Positions 36,158-43,562 of a stretch of 64,000 nt of DNA are shown here, one piece after another. A program made the translations under genes and the position numbers. Source of the DNA: FEN-1139 sp038207155. Lineage in GTDB: Bacteria > Myxococcota_A > Polyangia > Polyangiales > Polyangiaceae. How positions within the stretch are numbered: position 1 is the stretch's first letter; every line of letters begins with the position of its first letter. The stretch is taken from NCBI GenBank assembly GCA_038207155.1, contig JBBRAB010000022.1:9434-73433 (forward strand). Reading direction: 5' to 3'. The notes below the pieces were generated by a model that was given only the letters and a program-made list of their open reading frames with translations, was not told the DNA's origin and did not search any database.

Positions 36158-36666
36158 GCGAGAGCCACTTCAACATCGCGGTCGAGAACCGTCTTTCGGT
36201 CTTGCGAAGCCGCCTCGCGTATCGACTGAGTCATCACCCGGCGCAGGTGCTCGCTCAGCACGCTTACCACGCGATCCGATGTGCTCATGGCCGAGCGGGC
36301 GCGAACGTAAGCCTTGAGCTTGGAGGTCACCACCAGCACGTCCTCCGGCAGCTCGCCTGGCTCGGCGCTCGCTGCGTCGGGCGCAGCTGACTCCCCCACG
36401 ACCCGACGTCGGGGCGGCGCGGTCTGAGCCGTGACCGTCGCTTCCTCCAAGGCCTCAGCCTCAGTGGGAGCCTTCTGCTCTTCCGCCCAAGCATCGCGGT
36501 GACGCGCCTCAGGAAGGTGCGCCTCCCAGCAAGGAATCGAGCAGAAAAACAGACCGATCCGCGCACGATTGCAGGTCGAAACGCTGCAAGTAAAATACTT
36601 GGCGCCCCAGGCGATGGACTGCCGGCAGGTCGAGCAACGCTTAAACGCTAGAGGATCGGAGTGCAT
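36142..36666 (-). CDS. zinc-finger protein with C-terminal histone-like fold
   Basis: 174 aa from the ATG at 36666 (AGAGA upstream; the longer frame to 36774 lacks support). Residues 11-56 contain a Cys/His array (Cys11, 14, 27, 32, 42, 46, then His50 and His56) that fits a two-zinc cross-brace finger of MYND/ZZ type. Residues about 60-108 are an acidic Ala/Pro linker. Residues 112-172 predict three helices of about 11, 27 and 11 residues with short loops (KLKAYVRARSAMSTSDR; HLRRVMTQSIREAASQDR; KTVLDRDVEVAL), the geometry and RKTV-loop of a histone fold as in DUF1931/archaeal histones. It is probably DNA-associated and cytoplasmic. No neighbour shares its strand. Confidence 0.85.
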   Translation of the reverse strand: MHSDPLAFKRCSTCRQSIAWGAKYFTCSVSTCNRARIGLFFCSIPCWEAHLPEARHRDAWAEEQKAPTEAEALEEATVTAQTAPPRRRVVGESAAPDAASAEPGELPEDVLVVTSKLKAYVRARSAMSTSDRVVSVLSEHLRRVMTQSIREAASQDRKTVLDRDVEVALARLLK

Positions 36667-36853
36667 TGGGGTCTCTTGGGGCGGGAGCATCCACCGAGCG
36701 GGGGGAGAACGGAAGGGAGATTTGCGCCGGCGCGTTGACAGCGACCGCCCAAGGCAGATGTAACCCATTGGCATACATTAGAACCTCATGAGCAAGCGTC
36801 CAGCACGCCGCCACAAACCACCAAATTCCTAAATTTAACGGCAAAAGTTTGCG

Positions 36854-36859
36854 TATATT
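36854..36859 (+). promoter_or_regulatory. candidate -10 box of the ShKT-GH5 gene
   Basis: TATATT in an A/T-rich patch (36825-36860) that stands out from the GC-rich surroundings. It ends 7 nt before the ATG at 36867, so the transcript may be leaderless. No good -35 was found at 16-18 nt. Confidence 0.4.
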
Positions 36860-36866
36860 GTCCACC

Positions 36867-38327
36867 ATGCGCGACATGACCTTGAGCCTCGGAGCCTCGT
36901 CCCTGATCACCGGTGTAGCCATCGCAAGCCTTGGACTGATGGTCGCTTGCTCTAGCGATGGGGGTTCGGACGACGCAGGAGCCAATCCAAGCACCGGAGG
37001 CAGCGTGAACAGCGGCGGCACGGGCACTGGCGGTACAGGTACGGGCGCTACCGGCACCGGAGGCACAGGTACGGGCGCTACCGGCACCGGAGGCACGGGC
37101 ACAGGAAGCACCGTAGGAACCGCGGGCGATTGCGGAACGGGCGTGGTCGCGGCAAACCCGGGAGATCCGAACTGCGTCGACGTCGCTCCGGACGCCCAGT
37201 CCACCTGTGGTCAACAGGCAGCCTGGGGCAAATGCACGGAAGCCTGGATGACAGGCAAGTGCCTCGCCTCTTGCGGGAAATGCGTCGCGCCCCCGCCCGT
37301 CTTCCCTGCCTGCCAATTTTGTCGTCCGACCAAGTTCTCAGCCGGCATGAACCTCGCCTGGTTCACCTTCTCGGGCGACGTTCCGAATCCGTCGATCCCG
37401 CTCTGGGATGAGGCCGGCACCAACCTCAATGCCGCGGGCGGTCAAGTGATCCGCTGGTGGCTCCATGTCAACGGCGCCAATACCCCTGGTTACGATGCTA
37501 AAGGGCTCTCGAAGCCGATCACCGAGCAGCAGCTCGGCGATCTTATTAAGATCCTCAACTCCGCCAAGGACAAAGGGGTTTCGATCGTGATCACCCTCTG
37601 GTCGTTCGACATGCTTCAGACGGGTTCGATGCACCCTGCTGGCGAGGCCTCGGATATCGCCAACAATACTGCGCTGCTCACGGTTGACGCCAACCGACAG
37701 GCCTACATCGACAACTACCTCACCCCGCTCGTCAAGGCCATCAAGGGACACCCCGCGCTCTACGGCTGGGACATCTTCAACGAGCCCGAGGGCATGGTCG
37801 AAGGCATGGGTTGGACTCCAACCAGGGTGCCCATGGTGGCCGTGCAAAAGACCGTCAACTGGCTAGCGGACGCGATTCATCAGGAGGCCCCAGGCGCGCT
37901 GGTCACCTCGAGCGCACAGACGTTCCGCACCTGCAGCACCGCGACCGGATTCGACAACAAGTACTCAGACACTGCGCTCACCACGGTCGGTGGTCGCGCC
38001 CAGGGCAAGCTCGACTTTTACCAGGTGCACTTCTATGCTCAGAACGGCGACGCGGTCTCGCCGTTCCTTCATCCCGCCACGTATTGGGGACTCGACAAGC
38101 CCCTGGTGATCGGCGAGTTCTGGGCCATGGACACCAATGCGGTGCCCCAGGACAACCTCTACACTCACCTTTACGACAACGGCTACGACGGGGCTTGGGC
38201 CTGGCAGTACTACAACTCGGACACGGTCAACAATAAGCCAGCAGATCACAAGTGGCCCGCGATGAAGGCGGGTCTCACTGCCCTGCACGCCGCCCACGCC
38301 GCCGACCTCGATTTGATCTGCAAGTGA
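36867..38327 (+). CDS. lipoprotein with ShKT domain and GH5-like glycosidase domain
   Basis: 486 aa. The signal peptide ends at a lipobox (LGLMVAC) and is followed by a Gly/Thr repeat linker. Residues 103-139 carry six cysteines (103, 114, 123, 132, 136, 139) spaced like a ShK-toxin (ShKT) domain, ending CxxxCxxC. The rest is a clan GH-A (GH5-like, beta-mannanase/cellulase type) barrel. Acid/base Glu306 lies in FNEPEG and nucleophile Glu417 in IGEFW, both intact. ATG at 36867 is chosen; 36876 is possible. Probably a cell-surface glycan hydrolase, with the ShKT domain as binding module (inference). Confidence 0.9.
   Translation: MRDMTLSLGASSLITGVAIASLGLMVACSSDGGSDDAGANPSTGGSVNSGGTGTGGTGTGATGTGGTGTGATGTGGTGTGSTVGTAGDCGTGVVAANPGDPNCVDVAPDAQSTCGQQAAWGKCTEAWMTGKCLASCGKCVAPPPVFPACQFCRPTKFSAGMNLAWFTFSGDVPNPSIPLWDEAGTNLNAAGGQVIRWWLHVNGANTPGYDAKGLSKPITEQQLGDLIKILNSAKDKGVSIVITLWSFDMLQTGSMHPAGEASDIANNTALLTVDANRQAYIDNYLTPLVKAIKGHPALYGWDIFNEPEGMVEGMGWTPTRVPMVAVQKTVNWLADAIHQEAPGALVTSSAQTFRTCSTATGFDNKYSDTALTTVGGRAQGKLDFYQVHFYAQNGDAVSPFLHPATYWGLDKPLVIGEFWAMDTNAVPQDNLYTHLYDNGYDGAWAWQYYNSDTVNNKPADHKWPAMKAGLTALHAAHAADLDLICK
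37018..37110 (+). repeat. in-frame Gly/Thr linker repeats
   Basis: A 30-bp unit encoding GTGTGATGTG occurs twice in tandem with diverged flanking copies. It forms the flexible linker after the lipid-anchored Cys. Confidence 0.7.
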
Positions 38328-38343
38328 GTCAGGTCATCGGAAC

Positions 38344-38859
38344 TTGAAACCGTCTGCCAAGATTCGGTCACTGACAGCGCTCGTGCTGTTCGCTGGTGGG
38401 ATAGCCTTCTGGGCATCCCATCGCGCGCCGCCGTCGGCGGCGGAGGTCGCTCGCTCTCGTGAGCAGCCTCCGTCCGCGTCAGCCATCGCCCCACCGGGGC
38501 CAAGCTCCGTCGCGATGTCGGGCGGCCCTGCGTCGGCCGAGCCACCTCGTGCAACGGGAACGCCCGCGACAGACGACGGCGACATGGCGCAACTGCGCGC
38601 CGCCGCCAACGATGCGCGTCAGGCCGAGCGCCTCGCGAAACAGGGGATGAAGCAGTTTCCGGCAAGTCCGCTCAGTGCCGAACGACACACGCTCCTAATC
38701 GACGCGCTTGCCAGCCAGCAGCGCTACGCTGAAGCGCGCGGCGAAGCGGAAATCATGGTCAACCGCTACGTCGGCAGCCCCTGGGCGCGCGAGGTGGAGG
38801 CCCGTTCGGGCGCGCATCCCCGGGTCAACCGCACGTACATCAACCCGCCGGTTCGGTAA
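38344..38859 (+). CDS. secreted or anchored protein with TPR-like tail related to the cassette anti-sigma proteins
   Basis: 171 aa from a TTG start 16 bp after the GH5 stop, so likely on the same transcript. A hydrophobic segment (LTALVLFAGGIAFW) near the N-terminus would anchor or export it. A Ser/Pro/Ala linker is followed by a helical tail (KQFPASPLSAERHTLLIDAL) that resembles the tail of the cassette 3 anti-sigma (AEFPRGKLAAERELVAIDAL). It lacks a FecR domain and sigma-binding N-terminus. It may be a degenerate anti-sigma or an interacting partner; the function is unknown. Confidence 0.72.
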   Translation: MKPSAKIRSLTALVLFAGGIAFWASHRAPPSAAEVARSREQPPSASAIAPPGPSSVAMSGGPASAEPPRATGTPATDDGDMAQLRAAANDARQAERLAKQGMKQFPASPLSAERHTLLIDALASQQRYAEARGEAEIMVNRYVGSPWAREVEARSGAHPRVNRTYINPPVR

Positions 38860-38931
38860 CGCGGTTGGCGCTCTCTCGTGCGCCCCGTACGCCCTGGCGC
38901 CGTTTGCACGCCGCACCAACCCCCAGCTCCC

Positions 38932-38959
38932 CAACAATTCGGCGCAATTCAGCGATTAT
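38932..38959 (+). promoter_or_regulatory. candidate autoregulatory promoter of sigma cassette 2
   Basis: CAACAATTCGGCG at 38932-38944, immediately repeated as CAATTCAGCG, then CAGCGATTAT. It shares 12 of 13 bases with the block upstream of the first sigma gene (32099). Confidence 0.35.
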
Positions 38960-38960
38960 T

Positions 38961-38988
38961 GGGGCTCGTGAGCCGATCGCGAGCCCCT
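38961..38988 (+). terminator. hairpin between the TPR-like gene and sigma cassette 2
   Basis: GGGGCTCG pairs with CGAGCCCC around an 11-nt loop. It lies about 100 nt after the upstream stop and just before the sigma gene. There is no T tract, so it may act in the sigma leader rather than as a terminator. Confidence 0.4.
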
Positions 38989-38999
38989 CGACCATAGTA

Positions 39000-39575
39000 C
39001 TGGTTGGTTTGGCAGAAGCCCGCGCCCCCCTCCGCCTCGTCACTCCCCCAGCCGCGCAGGCCCCTGGGGTGGTCGAGCTACCCGTCGCGGCGGTCAGCGT
39101 CGGGATGCTCTTTCGGACCTACGGGCGCTACGTGGCCACGATCGGACTTCGCATCCTCGGCCAGCGTGATGAGCTCGAGGACTTCGTGCAGGATGTATTT
39201 ATTGAAGCGCACCACAGTCTTGGCACCCTGCAGCACAGCCGTGAGCTCAAGGCCTGGGTGGCCACCATCGCAGTGCGAACAGCCAGGCGTCGCCTCAAGC
39301 GTCGTCGGTTACTGTCCGCGCTTGGATTCGCCAGCGAAGCGTGCGAAACCGTGGCAGACGCCAATGCAACGCCGGAAGCCCGCGCCATGGTAGCCAGCAT
39401 GTATCGCTTGCTGGCGCGCGTGCCCACCGATGCGCGCATCGCGTGGACCCTGCGGCACATCGAGGGCGAGCAGCTGGAGACGGTTGCCGAGCTGTGCGGT
39501 TGTTCGCTCGCCACGGCCAAGCGTCGCATTGCCTCTGCGCAAGCGGTGCTCGCTCAGGAGTTCACCCATGATTGA
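39000..39575 (+). CDS. ECF RNA polymerase sigma factor (cassette 2)
   Basis: About 190 aa. Region 2 contains RDELEDFVQDVFIEAHHSLG; region 4 contains LETVAELCGCSLATAKRRI. It is clearly related to the cassette 1 factor. No ATG or GTG with a ribosome site exists near the expected N-terminus: CTG at 39000 or TTG at 39009 are the plausible starts, and the frame remains open to 38865. The 3' end overlaps the FecR-like gene by 8 bp. It probably drives its own five-gene unit. Confidence 0.85.
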   Translation: MVGLAEARAPLRLVTPPAAQAPGVVELPVAAVSVGMLFRTYGRYVATIGLRILGQRDELEDFVQDVFIEAHHSLGTLQHSRELKAWVATIAVRTARRRLKRRRLLSALGFASEACETVADANATPEARAMVASMYRLLARVPTDARIAWTLRHIEGEQLETVAELCGCSLATAKRRIASAQAVLAQEFTHD

Positions 39576-40686
39576 GCTCCTTGAAGCCAAGGCCCAGCGG
39601 GTCGCGACGCAGGTCCGCGTCGACTGGAGCCCTGCGGAGGAGGCGCTGCAGCTGCGCCTGCTCGAGCGTCGCCTTACGGCGGATGCGCGTCAGCGGCGCC
39701 TTTTTCACATCGGCGTTGGTGTGACCGCGGTCGCGGCAACGCTGCTGCTCGCCTTGGGCGCCCCGCGTCTATTTAGCGCGTTTCACGCGGCGCCGGCTCA
39801 GCTTCAGGCAGTCACCCCGCCTCAGGCGCCTCCTCTCCTGCGCCTACGGGACGGCTCGCGCGTTGATGCGCTCATCCCGGGCACCCAGGTTCAGTTGGAG
39901 CTCGACTCACCGTTACGCACCACGTTGCGCCTACAGGACGGGCAAGCGCGCTTCGACGTCACCCGTAACCCCTCACGCAGTTTTGAAGTCTGGGTGGAGC
40001 AGCTCCGGGTTCAGGTGATCGGCACCGCTTTCACGGTGGCACGCAGCGGCAATGAGGTCACCGTTGCAGTGGAACGGGGCCGCGTCCGCGTCAGCCTGGA
40101 CAACAACACGAGTGAGCTTGGCGCCGGGCAACAACACCAATACTCGTTGCCTGCTGCAGCACCCGCCGTCGCTGCAAGCACCGGTCTGTCGGTCGCTGCG
40201 GAACCCTCGAATTCACCGGAGCATAGCGGGGTCGCGCCCTGGCGCACGCTCGCCGAACAGGGGGATTTCTCGGCCGCTTATGGACTATTGTCGCGTAGCG
40301 GGGCGAGCGTCAACGATAGCGTGCAAGAGTTGCTCTTGGCTGCTGATGCGGCTCGCTTGTCAGGCCATCCCAACGCTGCGTTGCCCTTCTTGCAACGTGT
40401 CAAACGCCATCGCGGGGACGCTCGCGCCGCGCTCGGCGCCTTCACCGCCGGTCGCATTTTGCTGATGCAGCTGGGGCGTCCCGCTGAGGCTGCTGCGGAG
40501 TTCGCTTCCGCTCAGGTGCTGTCGCCCGGAGGCGCCCTCTATGAGGACGCGCTCGCGCGTGAAGTGGAGGCCTGGTATCGCTCAGGTCGCAGTGCCCAGG
40601 CAAGCGCCGCAGCAGCGCGCTACCTCAGACGTTTCCCCACGGGACGCTGGGCCAAGATGGTTCGCACCTACGGTGGTGTCGACTAG
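39568..40686 (+). CDS. FecR-like anti-sigma protein with TPR-like tail (cassette 2)
   Basis: 372 aa. The ATG at 39568 has GGAG 7 nt upstream and overlaps the sigma stop. About 45 cytoplasmic residues precede a transmembrane helix (VGVTAVAATLLLALG, near residues 50-66). A FecR domain follows at about 95-210 (DGQARFDVTRNPSRSFEV; VQVIGTAFTVARSG; VERGRVRVSL). The last 150 residues are helical repeats (LLLAADAARLSGHPNAALPF). The domain order matches cassette 1. It should sequester the ECF factor until a signal arrives from the periplasm. Confidence 0.9.
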   Translation: MIELLEAKAQRVATQVRVDWSPAEEALQLRLLERRLTADARQRRLFHIGVGVTAVAATLLLALGAPRLFSAFHAAPAQLQAVTPPQAPPLLRLRDGSRVDALIPGTQVQLELDSPLRTTLRLQDGQARFDVTRNPSRSFEVWVEQLRVQVIGTAFTVARSGNEVTVAVERGRVRVSLDNNTSELGAGQQHQYSLPAAAPAVAASTGLSVAAEPSNSPEHSGVAPWRTLAEQGDFSAAYGLLSRSGASVNDSVQELLLAADAARLSGHPNAALPFLQRVKRHRGDARAALGAFTAGRILLMQLGRPAEAAAEFASAQVLSPGGALYEDALAREVEAWYRSGRSAQASAAAARYLRRFPTGRWAKMVRTYGGVD

Positions 40687-40750
40687 GCCATTTCGACCAT
40701 GTCCGAGCGCATCGCTTGCTGTATCCTGCAGGCATGGGGCCCCCCTCTCT

Positions 40751-41725
40751 TTGTATCGCGTCCCTAGGCGAAGCGCCGCTCTTGCGAGCTCGCTGAGCCT
40801 ACTGTGCTGCTTTGGGCTTTGCTCCCGCGAGTCAGTGGCTGCAAGCGCACCTGAGACGCTCACGTTGTCGACCAAGGACTGCGCTGAGGCGTTGGTCTCC
40901 GCCGTTGCTGCGCAGCTCGCGCTCGAACTCCCGACCACCCGAATCAGCCTGGGTGATGCGGCTGACGCAAGTAGCGCGCAGCTGGTGATGACCTGTCGCG
41001 ACGCTCAGGTGGAGCTCACGCTGAATCGCTCCGATGGCAGCCAGCCGGTGCAGCACAGCGTCGAGCTAGAGCGTCTCCCAGGAACGGCCTGGGCACGGAC
41101 CCTGGCGCTCGGCAGTGCCGAGCTCGTGGCCGCCAGCGCAAGTGAGCCACCTGCCGCGAAGCCGCTCGGTGCCCCTCCCGCGCCAGCCTGTCCATCAGGG
41201 CCGCAGCTCGACGCGAAGCGTCCACTCAGTCTCTTAATCGTGGCTGGACTGACGCGGCTCGGACGCCCGCAGCTGTCCGTCGAGAGCGTCGGACTCGAGG
41301 GGCAGCTCGAGCTTCGACGTTGGCTCCTGCTCGACGCCTCCTTTCTGATGCATCACGCAAGCCGCAACCTGACTCCAGGCCCAATCGAACTCTCGGGCAC
41401 GACCGCCAGACTGGCGCTACTCGGACAACTGAGGGGTGAGCGCTGGGCCGGCTATGGCGGACTGGGAGCGCGCGCCGGCACGCTCGTACTGCGCGGGACG
41501 GATAACAACCCCGCTTACCGCGCAGCAACGCTCGCAGGACCTTTTGGCGGCCCGCTCGCGCTGCTCGGGGCCAGCTACTCCCCACATCGGAACTGGAGAC
41601 TCGGCGCGAGCCTCGAAGGGGGCTGGGTGCTGCAGCCTCTAATCGCGCGCGTGGACGGCAACCGACGGTTGACGCTCGACGGACCCTGGCTGGACGCGTT
41701 CCTCGCCGTCGGAAGAGCAATATGA
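40751..41725 (+). CDS. cassette protein P2: periplasmic domain plus probable beta-barrel
   Basis: 324 aa from a TTG at 40751, chosen because it places a signal peptide (AALASSLSLLCCFGL) at the N-terminus and gives a length like P1 and P3; no better start codon exists. The N-terminal domain has a helix WARTLALGSAELVAAS at the position of EARLLALAIAIDELL in P1. The C-terminal half has alternating beta strands (LALLGQLRGERWAGYGGLGA) and the shared terminal hairpin around PLIARVDGNRRL. Four bases overlap the next gene (ATGA). Inferred outer-membrane sensor. Confidence 0.78.
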   Translation: MYRVPRRSAALASSLSLLCCFGLCSRESVAASAPETLTLSTKDCAEALVSAVAAQLALELPTTRISLGDAADASSAQLVMTCRDAQVELTLNRSDGSQPVQHSVELERLPGTAWARTLALGSAELVAASASEPPAAKPLGAPPAPACPSGPQLDAKRPLSLLIVAGLTRLGRPQLSVESVGLEGQLELRRWLLLDASFLMHHASRNLTPGPIELSGTTARLALLGQLRGERWAGYGGLGARAGTLVLRGTDNNPAYRAATLAGPFGGPLALLGASYSPHRNWRLGASLEGGWVLQPLIARVDGNRRLTLDGPWLDAFLAVGRAI

Positions 41726-42105
41726 ACCAATGGCAGGACAACGTGAGCCACTCGCGCGGTGCTCGTCCATTGCTCTGGTTGAGGCTCGCCCGCGCGAGTC
41801 TCGCCCAGCTGCGCTGCCTAGCAGTTTCGCTCTGCGTGCTCATCGCCTGCGACGCCACCGATGCTCCCGTCTACGAAACCAACGGCCCCGAGGGCACCAA
41901 GTACCAGGGAGGGCTCTGCGCTCGCTGCGTCCATGGTGACGAATGCCAGTCACACTCCTGCCTGCGAAACGACTTCACGGGAGAGCATTTTTGTGGCTCG
42001 GACTGCGCTGACGGATGCCCGGCAGGTTATGTCTGCCAGAGCATTCGCAACATTCCGAACGTCTTGCAATGCGCGCCTATCAGCGGAAGCTGCTCGGCAC
42101 CCTAA
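41722..42105 (+). CDS. small Cys-rich lipoprotein
   Basis: 127 aa, overlapping P2 by 4 bp. The signal peptide ends at a lipobox (VLIAC). The mature part has ten cysteines in a module (LCARCVHGDECQSHSCLRND, then FCGSDCADGCPAGYVC) nearly identical in pattern to the module in the next protein. Such modules are disulfide-rich and probably binding domains. It is the fourth gene of the cassette 2 transcript. Confidence 0.85.
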   Translation: MNQWQDNVSHSRGARPLLWLRLARASLAQLRCLAVSLCVLIACDATDAPVYETNGPEGTKYQGGLCARCVHGDECQSHSCLRNDFTGEHFCGSDCADGCPAGYVCQSIRNIPNVLQCAPISGSCSAP

Positions 42106-42120
42106 CATCCCGAGGTCCCG

Positions 42121-43134
42121 ATGACGCGATCACTCGTGAGCGTTCTCACGCTCTCTTTTTTGTACGCCCTCACCGCCTGTAGCAGCAGTGATTCTGGCAA
42201 CGCCAATCCCGGCGGGTCGTTTGGTGCGGTGGGCGACCCCAGCGCCAGCACGGGCGGTAACAATACCGGCGGCCCCGGCGCGAGCACTGGCGGTAGCAAA
42301 GCGACGGGAGGCGGCACCGCTACCGGTGGTTCCACGACGCCGGCACCCCAGCCCGGCGCGCTCTGCGCCGCCTGCACGAAAGACGTGGACTGCACGGGCG
42401 CGGGCGCGATGTGCCTCAAGAACAACAACACGGGGGAGATGTTCTGCGGTAACGATTGTTCGTCGGGTGCCAGCTGCCCGGATGGCTACAAGTGCGTCAC
42501 TTTGTCTGGCAAAGTCGCCGGTGAACAATGCGCGCCCAACAGCGAGAGCTGCAAAGCACCAACGAGCGTCGGCAATGGCGGAGCCGGCAGTGGCACCTCT
42601 GGTGGAACCGGGGACGGACAGAAAGACCCCGCCTGCGATGCGGGCTTCCGCGGTCCGTTCTGCGCCAACGACAAGATCATCGGATTTGACGCCGGGCCTG
42701 CGGGTAACCCCTCGGCAACGCTGGAAGAAGTGCGGCAGTTCAGTTTGTCGGCCGTCAACTACCTGCGTTCGCGTACCTGCCTGCCACCCCTGGTGCTCGA
42801 CAGCTGCCTGAACAAGATCGGGACCACAGCGAACGAGGCAATTCCGAGCCTGGGGATTCACGGCTACTTCATTCAGAACTGCATGAACCAGTCTCATCAG
42901 TTCGGTTCGGCCTGTGAGTGCAGCTGGACCCAGGAGAACTACGGCATGGCTGGAGGCTCCAACCGCAGCTGGAAGGAGGGCGTGATCGTGCCGCTCTGCG
43001 CCATGATGGAAGAGCCCTTCGGACAAGGTCACCGCGGCAACATCGAGAACACTAAGTGGACGCGGCTCGGCGTCGGAATCACCTACGATTCCAGCAGCGC
43101 CAGCTGGTGCCACGAGTTCGGGGTCAACCCCTAG
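42121..43134 (+). CDS. lipoprotein with Cys-rich module and CAP (SCP/PR-1) domain
   Basis: 337 aa. The signal peptide ends at lipobox LTAC (Cys20), followed by a Gly/Thr linker. A Cys-rich module at about 80-140 (LCAACTKDVDCTGAGAMCLK; FCGNDC) matches that of the preceding protein. A CAP domain occupies about 200-337, with the first helix LEEVRQFSLSAVNYLRSRTC, the GIHGYF and ENYGMA segments, and GHRGNIENTKWTRLGVGI. CAP proteins are secreted and act in lipid or glycan binding, or as proteases in some cases. It is last in the cassette 2 unit and followed by a terminator. Confidence 0.9.
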   Translation: MTRSLVSVLTLSFLYALTACSSSDSGNANPGGSFGAVGDPSASTGGNNTGGPGASTGGSKATGGGTATGGSTTPAPQPGALCAACTKDVDCTGAGAMCLKNNNTGEMFCGNDCSSGASCPDGYKCVTLSGKVAGEQCAPNSESCKAPTSVGNGGAGSGTSGGTGDGQKDPACDAGFRGPFCANDKIIGFDAGPAGNPSATLEEVRQFSLSAVNYLRSRTCLPPLVLDSCLNKIGTTANEAIPSLGIHGYFIQNCMNQSHQFGSACECSWTQENYGMAGGSNRSWKEGVIVPLCAMMEEPFGQGHRGNIENTKWTRLGVGITYDSSSASWCHEFGVNP

Positions 43135-43162
43135 TCGCGCGCCTCGCAGGGCCGTTAAGGTG

Positions 43163-43198
43163 CCGGGCTCCCGCTGGGGGTCCGGTACTTACTTTTGT
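43163..43198 (+). terminator. intrinsic terminator after the cassette 2 operon
   Basis: CCGGGCTCCC pairs with GGGGGTCCGG across a short loop (43163-43185), followed by a T-rich tail to about 43198. It sits 28 nt after the CAP gene stop. Confidence 0.55.
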
Positions 43199-43313
43199 GG
43201 GTCATGCGTCGTTTGGGCGTGAGCAGGCGCACCCGCGCCGGTGGTCACCACGCGATGTGACCCAGACCTTGCCCACCGCTGAAATCCCCCTGGCTCAAGC
43301 AGAAGGCAGCCTC

Positions 43314-43562
43314 ATGACCGTCGAATTTGAGAAAATCCCCAACTCCTTCTGGGTGAACGTCGCCCTCGGCACAGTCGACGTAGCCTATGAATTCCTGGCC
43401 CTCAAGATCGCGCTCTCGCGACTGCGAGGTCACGCCAAGGCAGGACCGGCGGAGGCCAGCAAGGCTGGCGAGGAGCTCCGAACGCTGTTCGCCAAATACG
43501 CACAGATCCCACAGGCCCAGCGCGATCTCCAGAATCTCCTTGGAAAGGCAGGATTGTCATGA
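43314..43562 (+). CDS. small helical protein, partner of the downstream FIST-like gene
   Basis: 82 aa. The ATG at 43314 has AAGG 8 nt upstream; the longer frame from 43056 is not supported. The sequence is mostly helical (VDVAYEFLALKIALSRLRGH), without a signal peptide. Its stop overlaps the next start by 4 bp (ATGA), so the two proteins are probably made in equal amounts and may form a complex. The family is not recognised. Confidence 0.75.
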   Translation: MTVEFEKIPNSFWVNVALGTVDVAYEFLALKIALSRLRGHAKAGPAEASKAGEELRTLFAKYAQIPQAQRDLQNLLGKAGLS

